From: Monomorium pharaonis
Taxonomy: Eukaryota > Arthropoda > Insecta > Hymenoptera > Formicidae
Direction of reading: 5' to 3'
Length of the DNA: 64,000 bases
NCBI RefSeq assembly: GCF_013373865.1
Contig: NC_050467.1
Span: 2,108,001-2,172,000 of the forward strand
This document shows positions 51,577-64,000 of this stretch, piece by piece (position 1 is the stretch's first letter; every line of letters begins with the position of its first letter). Both the position numbers and the translations under genes were made by a program. The notes below the pieces were generated by a model. The model did no database searches. It was not told where the DNA came from and saw nothing but the letters and a program-made list of their open reading frames with translations.

Positions 51577-53440
51577 TTATAAAACAAACGCAAATTGTAT
51601 CTTTTGCCGGGTAGCACCTCCGTTACTTACGATTAAATGTAAAATGTGTTTTCTATCCATCTTTCTTCCTGGTATCGTTGATGCTTTATTTTTAACGAAT
51701 TTTTTGCAAATAAAACTTCGAATCTTAACTTTTTTCCGTAGTATATCAAAATTGCTTTTTTTTCCTTTTTCTTTTTTTTTGCGAACTTCTCGCAATACGC
51801 TTGAATGTATAAAGTCACAACAATACTGAAGATCGCACGCGACATTCTCCCTAAGCGAACTAAGTCGCAAGGAACGTGATTCCCGCGGAAAATATCCCGG
51901 ACTCATTTGTTTTTCCGCTTGCGGTTTCCGCGAGCGGTTCAACTGGATACTCCAGGGGCCACGCTTGTCCCCAGCTAAAAACGAACGTACGCTCGGATCT
52001 CCTTATCGGATGACCGGTCAAAAGGGTGAATGCTCGGCAATGCTGCGAAAAGAGACTTAAGGGGCACGATTTCGTTCGCTCGTTCCAGCTCCCGGCCTTC
52101 CCACATGTTTTCCCACAAGTTTCTCTTGCTCTTTCTTTTTCTTTCTCTCTCGGTTTCTCTTTTTTCTCCATCCTTCTTTTTCCCACCCTTTATTTTGCTC
52201 TTTACATCAGCGTTCGCGTCCATGGGAAAACTCTTTGAGCGAACGCGTGCCGCGCCACGTTTTCGTCGTACGGACATGGGTGAAGAAGTTCCTTTTATAC
52301 TCGGGCCAGGTCGAAAGAGGCCGGGAGTACGAGGATGAAGAAAGAGCGCGCCGGTGTGTAGCCGGTAAATGTCACGCGACTGTAATTTATTTATGGACCC
52401 CGAAGGGGTGATGGATGCGACGTTGTGCGGACGGCGCAGGTAGATAGGTCGAATCAATCGATGCGGGGACGGCTCGGCGATGATACTGCTGCGATACTTT
52501 TCGAATATCCATGGGAAATTACGCGGAATCGCACGGCGACACAGAATGCACGCGATGCGCGTAGGGACGTCATGGTCAAGGGAAAAAATTGAGATGTACC
52601 TGCGCGATAAGTGAAATGGTATCACGTTTATTATATAAATATTACTTTTCATACAATCAAAAACTCTTATTTAATTATTAATGGATCATAATATTCTACA
52701 GATTCGAAGAATTATGTTTTGTAATAAGTTATAGATACAGTTTGTAATTCTGAATTAATTATCTTCAAGTTAAAGTCCGGACGTGCATTTGCGGAAGGCC
52801 GCACGAAGCTGTAAAGATTTGTAAATGGCCGTGATAGCGAGAAATGTGTCTTTAATCTCGTCCACAATGATCTTTCGCGCCGCGCCTCCGCTCGAACAAT
52901 AGGCGAATAAAGGTTTTATCTCCGCGACGAAACCACGTGCGTAAGTCTCTCAGCCATCCCTTACTCTCGTCCGCGTAGAAACACAATAAAACCTTTTATA
53001 TCGCGCGGTCAGCAGACTTGCCCGCGCGCACGCGCGCGCGCGCGCGTATCTTCGTGACTCGTTTGCGAACGTAAGAGAACCACCCGCTTTTTGTCGTCGC
53101 CTCACGGCGTATATCCCCCCGTTACCTTAGCGCACTCGCGTGACTCTTCCTCAGACATAATAAAACCCCTTTATCCATCCGCCCTAACTACCAACCCCAT
53201 CGTGCTCGCAAACATCCTCCATTACCGCGCCTTCATCCGCTCCTCGGCCCGGCTGGCATCTTTAGAGTCTCCTTCTTTTCCTTCCTTCTCGACGTCGACG
53301 ACTGTGACGATGACGGCAACGAGGACGCTCGTTTCCTGAGGACGATCGCGAGAAAACCTGCACACTCTCGTAAGCTCTCGAGTGCAGGTTGCGCGTCACG
53401 AGCGTCACATCGCAAGCACGTCGACGTGGAGGATGACGAG
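51577..53440. other. Sequence upstream of the candidate signal-peptide exon
   Basis: If the exon at 51411-51576 is real, this is its 5' UTR, promoter or an upstream intron. It contains a T/A-rich segment (51700-51790), a pyrimidine-rich + strand segment (52090-52205) and mixed DNA. No clear TATA-initiator pair or upstream noncoding exon could be picked out. The 225-codon minus-strand frame at 51975-52652 is low-complexity Lys/Arg/Glu over the pyrimidine segment and is not convincing. Confidence 0.35.
53022..53046. repeat. CG dinucleotide tract
   Basis: CGCGCGCACGCGCGCGCG-type alternating tract of about 24 bp, a candidate Z-forming sequence. Confidence 0.9.
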
Positions 53441-53481
53441 TGGCGTACCCGCAGAGGGTGACGAGACGAGAGAGCGGGAAA

Positions 53482-53621
53482 ATGGCGTCGTCCGTAATGG
53501 AGGTGCATCGTCGTTCGGGAAACGTAAGCGGATGTTCCACGGCGGTGGCAGCGCGCCGAATTCCCGTCCCGAATGCGAAACAGAAACGGGTCGTTCGGGT
53601 CGCGGAATTACTCGCAGCAGG
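53482..53621 (+). CDS. Weak first-exon candidate: ATG with good context, then a GTGAGT donor
   Basis: An ATG in the context GGGAAAATGGCG (A at -3, G at +4) starts 46 codons plus two bases that end at GCAGG, followed by GTGAGTT, a near-perfect donor. The peptide begins MASSVMEVHRRSGNVS and ends KQKRVVRVAELLAAG. The frame is also open upstream of the ATG, to about 53440. The peptide is basic and Ser/Ala-rich, and I recognise no family. It would be on the strand opposite to the Sidestep-like exons. It could be the first coding exon of a neighbouring gene or a chance ORF in a GC-rich block. Confidence 0.15.
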
Positions 53622-54541
53622 GTGAGTTCGCTCTTGGTTACTCGAACCTGTATCGACGAGATACCCGGGGAAAATCAAGATTGTTCGCAATAAGATACAG
53701 TTATGTACACACCGAACGAGCGAATGAGTAAGTCCTACTGCCGAGGAGCTAAGAGGATTGACGTCGGTGATGTAACAACCACCAGCAACGCAGACGATCG
53801 CAGTCTTCGATTTTATTTAACGAGTTGTGTAACGGAGAGAGCGTTACACGCTATTATTACGACGATCATTTTATTTATCTACGAATCTACATAGATGCAA
53901 AATAAATTAATTTTAATTGTAACATTATCTTTTTTGCAATGTTGCGTCCTCGAAAAAGAAATTATAGAGGAAATAATTATGGAAAAAATCTGTGTTGTGG
54001 CGTTTCACGAAGGCGAAACTCGAAAAAACAAAAACAAATTTTTTTAATTAAAATTTTTTTCGTTTTTTGCATAAAATTATTGCATAAAATATATGCACCT
54101 TATATTACCGTCTGTACTTTAATTGTGGAAAAGGATTTTTATTTCTGTAAATACAATTAAAAGATTAGTAAATTGGAAATGATCAAAATAATCAGTAAAA
54201 CAAGACAGATTCAGCATCCCCTTAATGGCGATATCAAGGAGCGATGCGCGGGGAACACCGAGGTAACGCCGGTAAGGTATCACGGCTCGTAATTTTTAAC
54301 GACAACCGCCACTCGCTTAAATGCTCTCGCGAAACTGCGGCGGCGGCTGGCTCGAGGTGAAGGAAGACGGAGACAAAACGGCCAGACCAAGAGACACGGG
54401 GTGGAAGCGACGGGGAGCGCGGCAATTCGCGGCGGCATCCGACGTCGTTTAATGACCTCGCATTATGCGCGACGGAAAACTCGTTTTAATTAAAGATTAT
54501 AACGCGCAAAATGTGAATTCAAGCGATGCGGTGCGTTTTCC

Positions 54542-54546
<5 letters not shown>

Positions 54547-54629
<83 letters not shown>
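54547..54629. repeat. CT microsatellite, about 83 bp, longest in window
   Basis: An uninterrupted (CT)41 run. Overlapping 98-139 codon ORFs on both strands (Ser-Leu or Glu-Arg repeats) are artefacts of it. Confidence 0.98.
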
Positions 54630-54632
<3 letters not shown>

Positions 54633-55969
54633 AACCAAGGAAGAAACGCGACCGACGGGAAAACCCCGGATGATCGCGGGGATAAGCCGCGCGCGCTTTC
54701 GAAAAGGTTTCGAAAGCAGAAATGGCGACTCCACGTTTCCGCGAAAAAGGAGGCGGAAAGGGGTGGGATCGTGGGAATCCCCCTCGCGGAAAATTTCACC
54801 GCGGAAGATTTCCATTCCGATTTCATTTTTCGTCTCTCCCTCTCTGAAACTTCGCTCTTTATCGAAAATCCGCGAGTCGACTGAATTCTACCGAAGAAGA
54901 AAATTGCTATCTTTCCCCCTTATCAGAGGATATCCGTTTATCTGATTTTACAACGTTACTTCGGACACTACGATGCGGATGGTAAATAGCAGGAATAAAA
55001 ATGCGAGATGAGCCTTGAATATATAAATACGAATTAAACCTCTTCGCCCCCGCACGCGGAGGCTCATTGCGGATTTATTTGAAAAATATCACTCGCAACA
55101 CGTGTGCTGTTCATATCGATGACGGGCTCTCCTCATAGCCATGTTCTTATAATAATGTTATACTCCGCTCAATGAAAATAGAGACGATCTCGTGTGCGCG
55201 ACGTAACAGTTATGATCACTGCCGGCGGAGACGATTATTGGGTACACGCGGCTGCCGGAGAAACGACTGTACGGCTTTCCGGGACGCTCTGATCCTTTTC
55301 TCTCTCTCTTTCGTCCCTCTCCTCCCCTTTCATCCTCATCCCGCACGAATCACGCACGATGGGAATGTAACGCGATCCGCACTCGGTTCGTATTCCGATT
55401 CCGCACGGGACTCCACGCACGACTTCATCGAGAATTCCGCGCTCTAAGTGTCCGTCTTAACCGGATCGTCTCAATTCTTTCCGTGGCGCGAATTATACAT
55501 TCAGTTGCAGTACCTGTTAACTTTAACGCGACAACAGACAAAAGGTGCTGGAATTGAGAGGCCGATATATTAAGATCGAATCGCATACACGATTCGAATA
55601 ATAACTTAGTAATTTGTTTTCAGACGTAATAATTGATTAGCGACCGAACGCTCAGTCACGCTTATCAATTGAATTCTGGAAAGAATTATACATAGCTTAC
55701 AGCTGCATTTTGCGGCTCTTATGTACTCGCGAGACAGCGCAAAGTTCAATTCGCGTCGCTTGTAAGACGGAAATTGGAATTATTGGAAATTCTCATCTAA
55801 TTAACGAACGACGCGGTTTGGTTGTTTTATTGGCCGAGCGACGTGAACTTCGATTAACTTGGGAAGTTTACTCAATAAACTGTCCTGTCAATTAGGCCAT
55901 AAACGCAGTCTTTTGTCCCCGCGAATTGTGTGGTAGTGGCTAAATCCGCTGTACGCGCTGTACCTCCCC

Positions 55970-56006
55970 GCTCTCTCTCTTCCTCTCTCTCTCTCTCTCT
56001 CTCTCA
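55970..56006. repeat. CT microsatellite
   Basis: (CT)n with one TTCC interruption. Confidence 0.95.
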
Positions 56007-57419
56007 CTATCCGTGGAACGACACATCAGTAATTCTGACCTAACTGGGACAATGGAAGCTTTGTCGATAGCGGCGAGGTGAGCCCCGTGTCTGACAAGAG
56101 TGTAACTACTACTACTTGCGAGAGGACGGGATTTTCCGCAAGCAGACCGATTAAGTGCCAGGTGTTGTTACACGATTAATCTTCGCCCGCACAGACAGCG
56201 GGGACCACGTGAACGATAGCGGAATAAGGGATTTGAGCGGTGGGGGAGAGGGAAACGAGAGAGGGAATTGAAGCTTTTCTCTTATTATCAAACAAACAGA
56301 GAGCCCTCGCCGGCACTTTTAGAAGCACTCTCCCACGTGTAGAAAATATGTGGCAAACTTGCTCTCGACAAAGAGAGACAGCAGGTGCTCCATTAATATT
56401 CCATTCCATACTAGCCTGGACAATGCACTATGGCTGCCGCCATTAACGGGAAAACCTAAACAGCGTTTTTACACGGGAGCTTCATCAAATCGAGTTTTGC
56501 GAGTAGTCGCACGACAAACAACTAACGAGTCCCGTGCGGCTTACTATCGCGTATTTTCGCGTTGATAGTATTGTCGTACGTGCTCCAAAAGTGAATAACA
56601 GGGAAATATTTAGATCAGAGAGGTCTTAAAAAACAAATGGCTCGCTTGCAGTTTGATTTTTGCTCTCGTCAAATGAGAGACGTGCTCTAATTAGTATCTG
56701 TCCGAGATTAATTTTGCGTAAGCGTGAAGCGTGACAACTGCTCGATCGTATAAATAACATCAGCGAACGAACGTACACCCCGACGAGTCCTCGCGTACCA
56801 AACAACAATTCTAGAACTCCCAGAACGATCGATCTTATTTCCGCGCGTCTACGTTACTCGATGCCAAACTTAGCTCTCGCTCCGCCGTGCGAAAGAAAAG
56901 AGTTGAATTTATCTCATAATGAGACTGTTCGCAGACGCTCGTTAATTGTAAAACTTTGTCGGTTTCAACTCCTAAATTTGATAACGGTCGAATGACGGTA
57001 GCAGCAATTGTCCCTCTCGCGTATTTTCGGGGATAGCAACAGGGGAGCGTGGCGTCGAGTGTATACACGGTCACTCTAGTTCCATTTCCGGTTGAATAAA
57101 TCAACCGTGTCTACCGCACGCCATACGGTATGACAGTAGTATCAAATATAGGTAGGATGTGTGTATATATTCCACCTCTGGACGTATCATCTTTCACGTG
57201 TCTTTCTACGTCGTACCTCTTCTTTGACCATTCACCCTGGAACGCCGATCTCTCGTCTACTCTTATATACCGTACCTCTACGGTTTTTCTTTCCGCTCTT
57301 GCCGTTTCAACCTGCTGTTTCAGACATCGAGTGTTACTACTGAAAATATTGGCGGCCCATCCGTCCGACGCTTTTGTTCGTGGAACGTCTGTATCTTCCC
57401 GTAAAGCAAGACAAGAAGC

Positions 57420-58810
57420 GTGAAATAATATTTCATATGAGTATAAGTGCCTTTCAGCGAAGTGAGTGGCAGCCGAATCAACATACGTTATGTTAAATTT
57501 CCGCTCTTAAGTTCTTAAGAGAATGCGGGGCTTCGCAGACGTAGTACGTGAATGGAAATTTTAAACAAATGATAACACTGAAAAATAAGATTAAATAGCG
57601 TTTTGAGGGAGAGATTCAATCTCCTTCTTTTTTTCAAAAATCTGACGTGATAAAATATTTTCACTTGCGGATTCGAAATGAACGCGTCGAAAATTATAAG
57701 AAAACTTATTCTGATTAAAGTTACTTGACCAACATTTTTCTTTCGATTAGTGTAATTAACGAATATATTATATTCGAATGTGAAGCTTTCGGAATCAATT
57801 TGAGGTCGTCTATAATTTATCAGAATTGAAAATCGAACTTTGTTTACAATTTCATGTACATAATATGAAAGATATTGGAAGAGAATATGCGTATACAAAA
57901 TGCATTTTAACATACATACGTCAAAATACGCAACATAATAAAATCGTGAATGAAATCATATTCTGAAACTTGACGCGAATTATACAAGATTGCCTAAATT
58001 GAGTTTTAAAATTTACGGTGGTCCATAACAAAGCCTCTTCTTTGTCCATTCTCGCAACATTCGAGAAACTTCGGTCTAAGGATCAATTATCTGTCAGAGT
58101 CTGTATGAACGTCAAGTGCCGACGTTTGTAAGCTTGTTACAGATGCGAACTTTACGGGCGTTACAGGCTTGCATCTAAGCCTCGTAACTTTCTTACGGTT
58201 TGGCATCGTGGTTTCCGTCCGACATCACAAACGTTATGCACATGCGTTATGCGCACGAGGAGAGGAGGGGAAGGAGAAAGGAAATACGTGTCGAGGAAAG
58301 CGGGATAATGCTCGAAACTCTAGGGAAATACAAATAATGTAAATTCCGTCTGTTAAATTTGCAATATCTGGAGAAATATGAAATTGAAACAGCCCTTCCT
58401 GGACATATCCAACCGGTACAGCAATGGTGGATCTTCGTTTTCCTCCCCTCCCCTCTTGTGCTTACTGTCTTATGGAAGTAATGGGACAAATACTTCAAAG
58501 CATGTATAAATTATGATCGTTTTATTTCATACCTTCCGTTTTTCAAAAGACACGAAAGACGTTCAGCAAGTCAGCATTAAAACTTTACTTAAAAAAAAAA
58601 AAATGCTTCATTATTATTCCATCTATTACCTTTACATCAGCTGAAAAATATAGAACTCTTTCTATATATGCCTACAAATAAAAAACATCACGTACGGAGA
58701 AAATCCATTTGACATTTTTTTTCAAATAAAAGCTCTTTTTAAAAACGATTCATATTATATTGTAATTTCACGGACGTTGCGCGGGGTAATGTTTTCTATT
58801 AGCTGCTTCG
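57420..58810. other. AT-rich stretch without recognisable genes
   Basis: AT-rich DNA with an A run near 58590. The 132-codon minus-strand frame at 57515-57913 is Phe/Ile/Leu-rich, as expected of AT-rich chance frames. Confidence 0.55.
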
Positions 58811-60499
58811 AATGCAAGAATCTTTATGTCATATGGGGAGAGAATTTGTTTCGTCATCAAACTATCGTTTTGAGCCAAATCAATTTTTGCCCGAACGGTA
58901 CGAATTGCCCGAATATAAAACGTATACTATATCTCGATTAAATTTATATTTGAAAGCTTCCTATGAATCGATCCTCCGTAACGCGGAGGCGCGCGCTCGC
59001 AGATTCTGCCGTCTAACCGTAAATAATTTATCGACCCGGCCGACTGTAGCGGTCTCTCCGAAAAGCGATTCTCGTAGAACACTCCACGGGGAGGCGGTAA
59101 TTAATCTCCCACGTTATGTTACAGCAGTTTTCAACCCGCGCGACGCTGGCTTTTCTGTGGACGTACGCGCTCGCGTCTTACGTTCGACTTAACTTTTCGC
59201 GAGCGGAAGGCAAGTAGAACGTCGCGCGGGAATACGCGCGAGCGCGTATTGAATCTACATTCGTTCCGCTTCTCTCCAATGCGTAAGACCACCCCCCCCC
59301 CCTCCCTCTACCCCCGCGCCGCGTTGCGCCAGGCTGCGGCTCCCTTCAAACCCCGAGCGAACGGGGAAGAACCTCATCGATGTGCATTCGCGAAGTCGCG
59401 TTCACGAGGAAAACGCCTTCCGATTGAATCCAGTTATGTAAAGGATGGCGTGAATTTTACGCGTCGGCTTTAGCCATGCCGCCGGGAATAACTTGGAGTC
59501 GGGAGGATCGGCCGAGACCTCGCCGCATGAATAAATTTCTAACGATTTACCCCCGTGCGCGCGCGCTAGCGAATGTCAATTCCCGACGGTCGTCACGATT
59601 CGTGAAATTTATTGACAGACCGATGATATGCATAATGGGCCGTACAAATAAAACGAAACAGATTGCTTTAGTCTGTATTTGGCGAAGCGAGTACTTGATA
59701 TACGAAATATGAACAAGGCATTAGACGTCGAAAATGTGTCGTGAAAAAAAAAATAAAAACTACAAATAGACACATGATTTGTGTGTAATGTGACGTAGAA
59801 CGTTGTTTGTTGTTACACGAAATGCGCGCGTCGCGAAATCTAGAAAACGCGGTGAATCGATCCGCGCAAGATATACGAGGAGTCATAATAGCGGAGTATA
59901 CCATTGCTGTCGCACTCGTACGACACATTCTCGATTTCACAGACGGCGTGCGGAATACGGGTGCATATACTTTCTGTACACCGTTCGCGCTTTTCGCCGT
60001 TGCCTCCTGCACGCGCCCATTTCCCCGAGGCGGCCAATATAGTTGGCCTTCGCTGTGATCGAGATTCGCTCGTCGTCTCGCACGGCGACAAATTCCATTT
60101 AACAAATTAGCAATCGGTGGTCGGCGCACGACCTATCGAGAGCCGCCCTCGTTTTCTGCTGCCCGGCGAGGGGGATTATGCGAGGCGGGTTACGAGAGTC
60201 GATTTACGCGAGTCCGTTCGCCGGCCAGCGCGCGGAAACCGCCTATCTACGGCCTAATGAAATTCTACGGAGGTAGTTATTGGCCGAATGGGATGGAGTC
60301 GAAGGCCCGGGGCTGATTCTCGCGCGCATAAGCGGCGACGCTTATCCGGACTCGTAGCTCAGATCGGTAAACCATCCCCGGAAGGCCAGAATTAATTGAT
60401 CCGTGGGCCTTTCAATAATGATTATTGGCGAATAAAGGACATCGCCGCCGCCACTGAACTTTGCCGAGTAACCCGCTGTTTGCCGATCTCTAAACGTAA

Positions 60500-61390
60500 A
60501 GATACGGTCATCGTCCGATACACCGTTAAATATTAAATAACTTAAACTAATCTCCGAGCGTTGAGTTATTTTTAACTTCTTTATGCGTCGAAATTTATTT
60601 TAATAGAACATTTAATTAAAGGGACAACCTTCTGCTGTTAATTTGCTTAATTTTTATGTAAGCAGCATCCATATTGAAATATGCATCTGAAAATATAGTT
60701 AAACATTTAAATCAAATTTAAAATTTCTCAAGTAAAACTTTAATTTCGTTGTTTCGATTTAAATTGACGACACATTAAGTAAGACCACTGACAAACTACA
60801 GAAATGATTAAAAAACAAATTGGGTATAATTCATTATAATTATGAATTCAGCAATGTAGAAATAAACAATAATTGTATCGATTGCGGCGTACAACGATAA
60901 AAGATACTAGCTCCTACAAATGAAGAATGAAATATACTCGACGCATACGCGAGTAAGTTTAACAGCGCGTAAAATTGTTGAGATTTCGCTAGATGAAAGT
61001 TCCAGCGGCTATATATTTAATCGACCATTGGCGGAATTAATTGTTTCGAGTATCTCCCGACGAATACCCGAGCGAAATTTCAAACATCCATCTCGTTCGC
61101 TTGAATTGATGTAATTTTTGATACTAAGCTAATTTTAATTGCTCAGTTAATAGCGTAATTAGCGAGTAAATGCGCCAATTAACCTTTAAAGAGGGAGAAT
61201 GCCCCGTGGCACAATAAGCAAAATAATACAATTTTATGTACAATGTTCTTAAACGTAGATTCGAGAGAAATCGCGCGATCTAATGGGCCGAAAAAAAATT
61301 GTACGCGCATTTTCTCTTTGTGCGATAATTATAATTATAATGTTAATATAACGAGTAATATTATTAATGACGCTCTACTCTTTCCGTCGC
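60500..61390. other. AT-rich stretch without recognisable features
   Basis: AT-rich with short repeats of TAATTATAATTATAAT type near 61330. Only short unrecognised frames. Confidence 0.55.
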
Positions 61391-61615
61391 CGAGCGATAC
61401 AGCAAGCTCATCGTCTCGCTTTCAAACGAGCGGCGTTTTATTGCCGCGTCATCGTCCCTCGATGATCCGTGAAAATCGTTGTTCGATGCGGACTCCGATG
61501 GCGGCAGTTTAGATTCCGCGGCAATTTAGCCGCATGTTACGAACAAATGGCAAATATGTCAAGATTCAACGAGAGAGGAAGATGACGTCTCTCGTGCCCT
61601 CGGCCGCGTGGCGAT

Positions 61616-61658
<43 letters not shown>

Positions 61659-61667
61659 GGGCGACGA
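61616..61667. repeat. GCGACG / GAC trinucleotide repeat
   Basis: GGCGAC hexamers repeat about four times and pass into (GAC)n on the + strand. One frame gives an Asp/Gly run and another, on the minus strand, an Arg run. These look like translation of a microsatellite rather than a protein feature. Confidence 0.9.
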
Positions 61668-62441
61668 GAGACGATCGATTTCTCTCCCCTGTTTCGTCGC
61701 CTTCGCTGTTGCGACGTCTGAAGTGCCGGCGAGTGTTCCACCCTCTCAACTGTTCGGGCTATACGTTTAAACAACGGGAGCGTTGTTCCTCTCTCTCATG
61801 GGCGAGCTTCCACGAGCGTTTAACGAAATTACTTTGAAACGCGAAGAAGTACGCTCCTCGGCACCGACGTTACCCTCCCTCTTCGCGGAAACGGTCCTTC
61901 CGTCTTCTCTACTGTGTTCTCTTCCCACTTTCTCACTCGCCTCTTCCTATCCTTTTCGTTTCACCTGGTGGCTGGTGGTCGTGCGCTCCTCCCGGTCGCC
62001 GCCGATCCTCTCGGGCCGCTCGGTCGGCGAGCGACGACGAGCTTTAAGAACGACCCTCCTAAACCGGTTAGAATTACCCGCGCCAACCTCGCCCTCTTAC
62101 TTTCTTTCATTCTCGTCTCGCTCGTTTCACGGGAAGCCTGTCTTCCTTCCCGTACACTCCACGCTCGTTTCCCGTGTAGTAAACAAAACTTGACCAGATG
62201 GCTCGTGCTACGCAATTATCGTCGGCGAATCCGATAGAAAGCTTTACCGGGCCGCCACCGTTTCCCACGAGGGACCGGTAAAAATCCTCTTGAAGGATCT
62301 TCCTTACGGCGAATGAGGCCCGTAACCGGCGATGTCATCGAAAATTAGTGTGCGAGACGATCGTACTGCTGGTATACGCGGTAATGACCGGCATCAAATC
62401 CGGAGACGCACTTTTAAAAGATACTCGGTAAACATCAAAGA

Positions 62442-62468
62442 CTCTCTCTCTCTCTCTCTCTCTTTCTC
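62442..62468. repeat. CT microsatellite
   Basis: (CT)n ending in a TTTCT interruption. Confidence 0.95.
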
Positions 62469-63910
62469 TATTTTGATGGATCGAGCAAAGCGGCTCAGAT
62501 TTTCTCTCGTCGTACGGGAAACCCAGGATTACTTGGAGAAACAGAGCGAGTCAGAAGTCGCTCGTTATGATGGAAAATAGTTTGTCTTGAATAATTCATC
62601 TTCTAAATGACGCAAATGCGTATGCGCTGGGACACGACGGAAATTGTGATGCTTGTGCAATTTAAGTTGAAGCGTAATCTTTCATAATCTTTTAGAACAA
62701 ATGCGATGTTGCACGTTTCTTTAAATGTATTACAGTGTTTACGCGCAACTACTCCATCCTTGTTCGAGTATCATCAGGTCATATAATTTAGTGATTTTAA
62801 ACTCTACCTTTCAGTGAACTTTATGTGCAATACTACGGTGCGCATTCACGATATCATCATTGCGACTGAAATTTATGGCAGGATAATTAAGAATCAGCGT
62901 GTATTCTCAAGAATAGGAAATATATGTAAAAGGTACTTAAGCAACAACGTGATATCACGGTACAATCTTGCGTAAGAAAATCATTTTTGATGTGAACTCA
63001 TCGCTCATGGCGTCTCGGGTTGAGATTAAGCTCGCTTCACGCGAACTTGTTGCGTGTCGCATGCCATAAGAATGGCCGGGCGATTCGAATCGCACGACGG
63101 CGAAAAAAAAAAGAGAAGCATTAATCTAAATAAGGATACACAGGCGCGCGCGTGACCCAAACGAGCCTGCACAGAATAAGATTGATGTCACTTTGCGGCG
63201 TCTCGCGACGCGATCATAATTCTAAATGTTAACGCTGTTTTTTCATGAGCGAAATATGCGTTGCGATCACACGATACGAAAGGAAACGGATTGCAGATTT
63301 ACGCACGTGCACAACCTGAGCCAATCAACTCGTTATTTCTTCCTAATGTTTAGCACTTTAAATTATTTCAGTCAATTACTCTTTTCCCTTTCCTCCACGC
63401 GCGTCATATCTATATTAAATGTTTATTCAAAGTTCCGAAGCTTCGAAAATTTCATTCGACAGCATTCCGCAGCTATTTTGAAATAGAATAGCGTTGGACC
63501 AGTTGATACCAATCGAAGAGCGACATTTCCCGGTCACTCTTTTATTTGCCTCCGCCTCCGGGCGAACGTACGCGATTCGATAGAGGACTTTTGACGTCGA
63601 GAGGCTCGTAGAAAATCCGAAATGGCCCCGCGCGAATGTTGTCCGGCCTCCGCAGTTCAGACGTGGCGGACCGTAAACCGTGGATGTTTTACCGGAACGG
63701 TCCAGAACGGCGATCCCGGGCGGATGGAGCGAACGCGAGCGCGAGGCTCCCCGGCTCGGGGGTCGGCGACCATAAATTCGAGGCTGACCGCACGGAAGGA
63801 CCGTTCTGCGGCGCCGATATTATTAGTTTACGAGAACAGTGACTAAACTATAGACGGCCACTAAAATAGACGAGGATGGTTGGTACGCGGGTGAAGCGAA
63901 CAGCAGAACC

Positions 63911-63950
63911 GAGAGAGAAAGAGAGAGAGAGAGAGAGAGGAAAGGAGAGG
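63911..63950. repeat. GA microsatellite
   Basis: (GA)n with AAAG and GGAAAGG interruptions near the right edge of the window. Confidence 0.95.
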
Positions 63951-64000
63951 TTTAGGGGATGGTGGTTGCCGTACGCGCGGTCTCGGGCACCTAGCACCCC

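Noticed and set aside
54465..54945. Pairs of 98-139 codon ORFs on both strands
   Set aside because: All are built on the 83-bp CT array (Ser-Leu or Glu-Arg repeats).
58812..59192. 126-codon + ORF containing RFEPNQFLPERY, resembling the cytochrome P450 F-x-P-x-x-F-x-P-E-R region
   Set aside because: The haem-binding Phe-x-x-Gly-x-Arg-x-Cys loop that should follow within about 20 residues is absent and the remainder is unrelated, so the match is taken as chance.
60350..60400. tRNA A-box-like word GTAGCTCAGATCGG
   Set aside because: No matching D-stem partner (GAGC is absent), no B-box GGTTCRANNCC at the right distance and no acceptor stem, so not a tRNA.

Overview
The window reads as insect nuclear DNA, most likely hymenopteran (ant-like). 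The only confidently recognised coding sequence is a sidestep-family immunoglobulin exon, an arthropod neuronal cell-surface family. The rest is what one expects of huge introns or intergenic DNA in such genomes: dense GA/CT and CA microsatellites, CpG-rich blocks alternating with AT-rich blocks, and no bacterial-type gene packing. Species cannot be named from the sequence. Nearly all open reading frames of 60-220 codons here look like chance ORFs in GC-rich or simple-sequence DNA.

Layout. At the left edge (381-510, minus strand) lies one 130-base exon. It encodes the first half of an Ig V-type domain, with B-strand Cys, C-strand Trp and the FWFKDEAGVPLY motif typical of Sidestep proteins. 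It is flanked by a consensus 3' splice site and a GTGAGT donor. Its downstream exons lie beyond position 1. About 51 kb upstream on the same strand (51411-51576) is an ATG-initiated ORF with a clear signal-peptide profile. A GTGAGA donor leaves it in phase 1, exactly the phase the Ig exon needs. I propose it as the signal-peptide exon of the same gene. If so, most of the window is one giant first intron; this is inference, not proof.

Between and beyond these, the + strand holds a few low-confidence exon-like ORFs (30.6 kb and 53.5 kb), with one on the minus strand at 31.2-31.4 kb. About 20 GA/CT, CA/TG, TA, CG and trinucleotide arrays are spread across the window, the longest a roughly 83-bp CT array at 54.5 kb. 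Several inverted repeats are worth testing: a 26-bp stem at 14.8 kb, a perfect 19-bp stem at 40.2 kb and a 9-13-bp stem at 32.65 kb. Broad AT-rich deserts lie at 1.5-3.6, 13.6-15.0, 16.1-17.1, 31.6-35.5, 38.9-40.4, 43.8-44.9, 57.4-58.8 and 60.5-61.4 kb. A repeatedly pyrimidine-rich + strand runs across 27.4-30.5 kb.

I saw no tRNA, rRNA, known conserved insect microRNA, CRISPR array, intact transposase or reverse transcriptase. No novel multi-gene system is visible.
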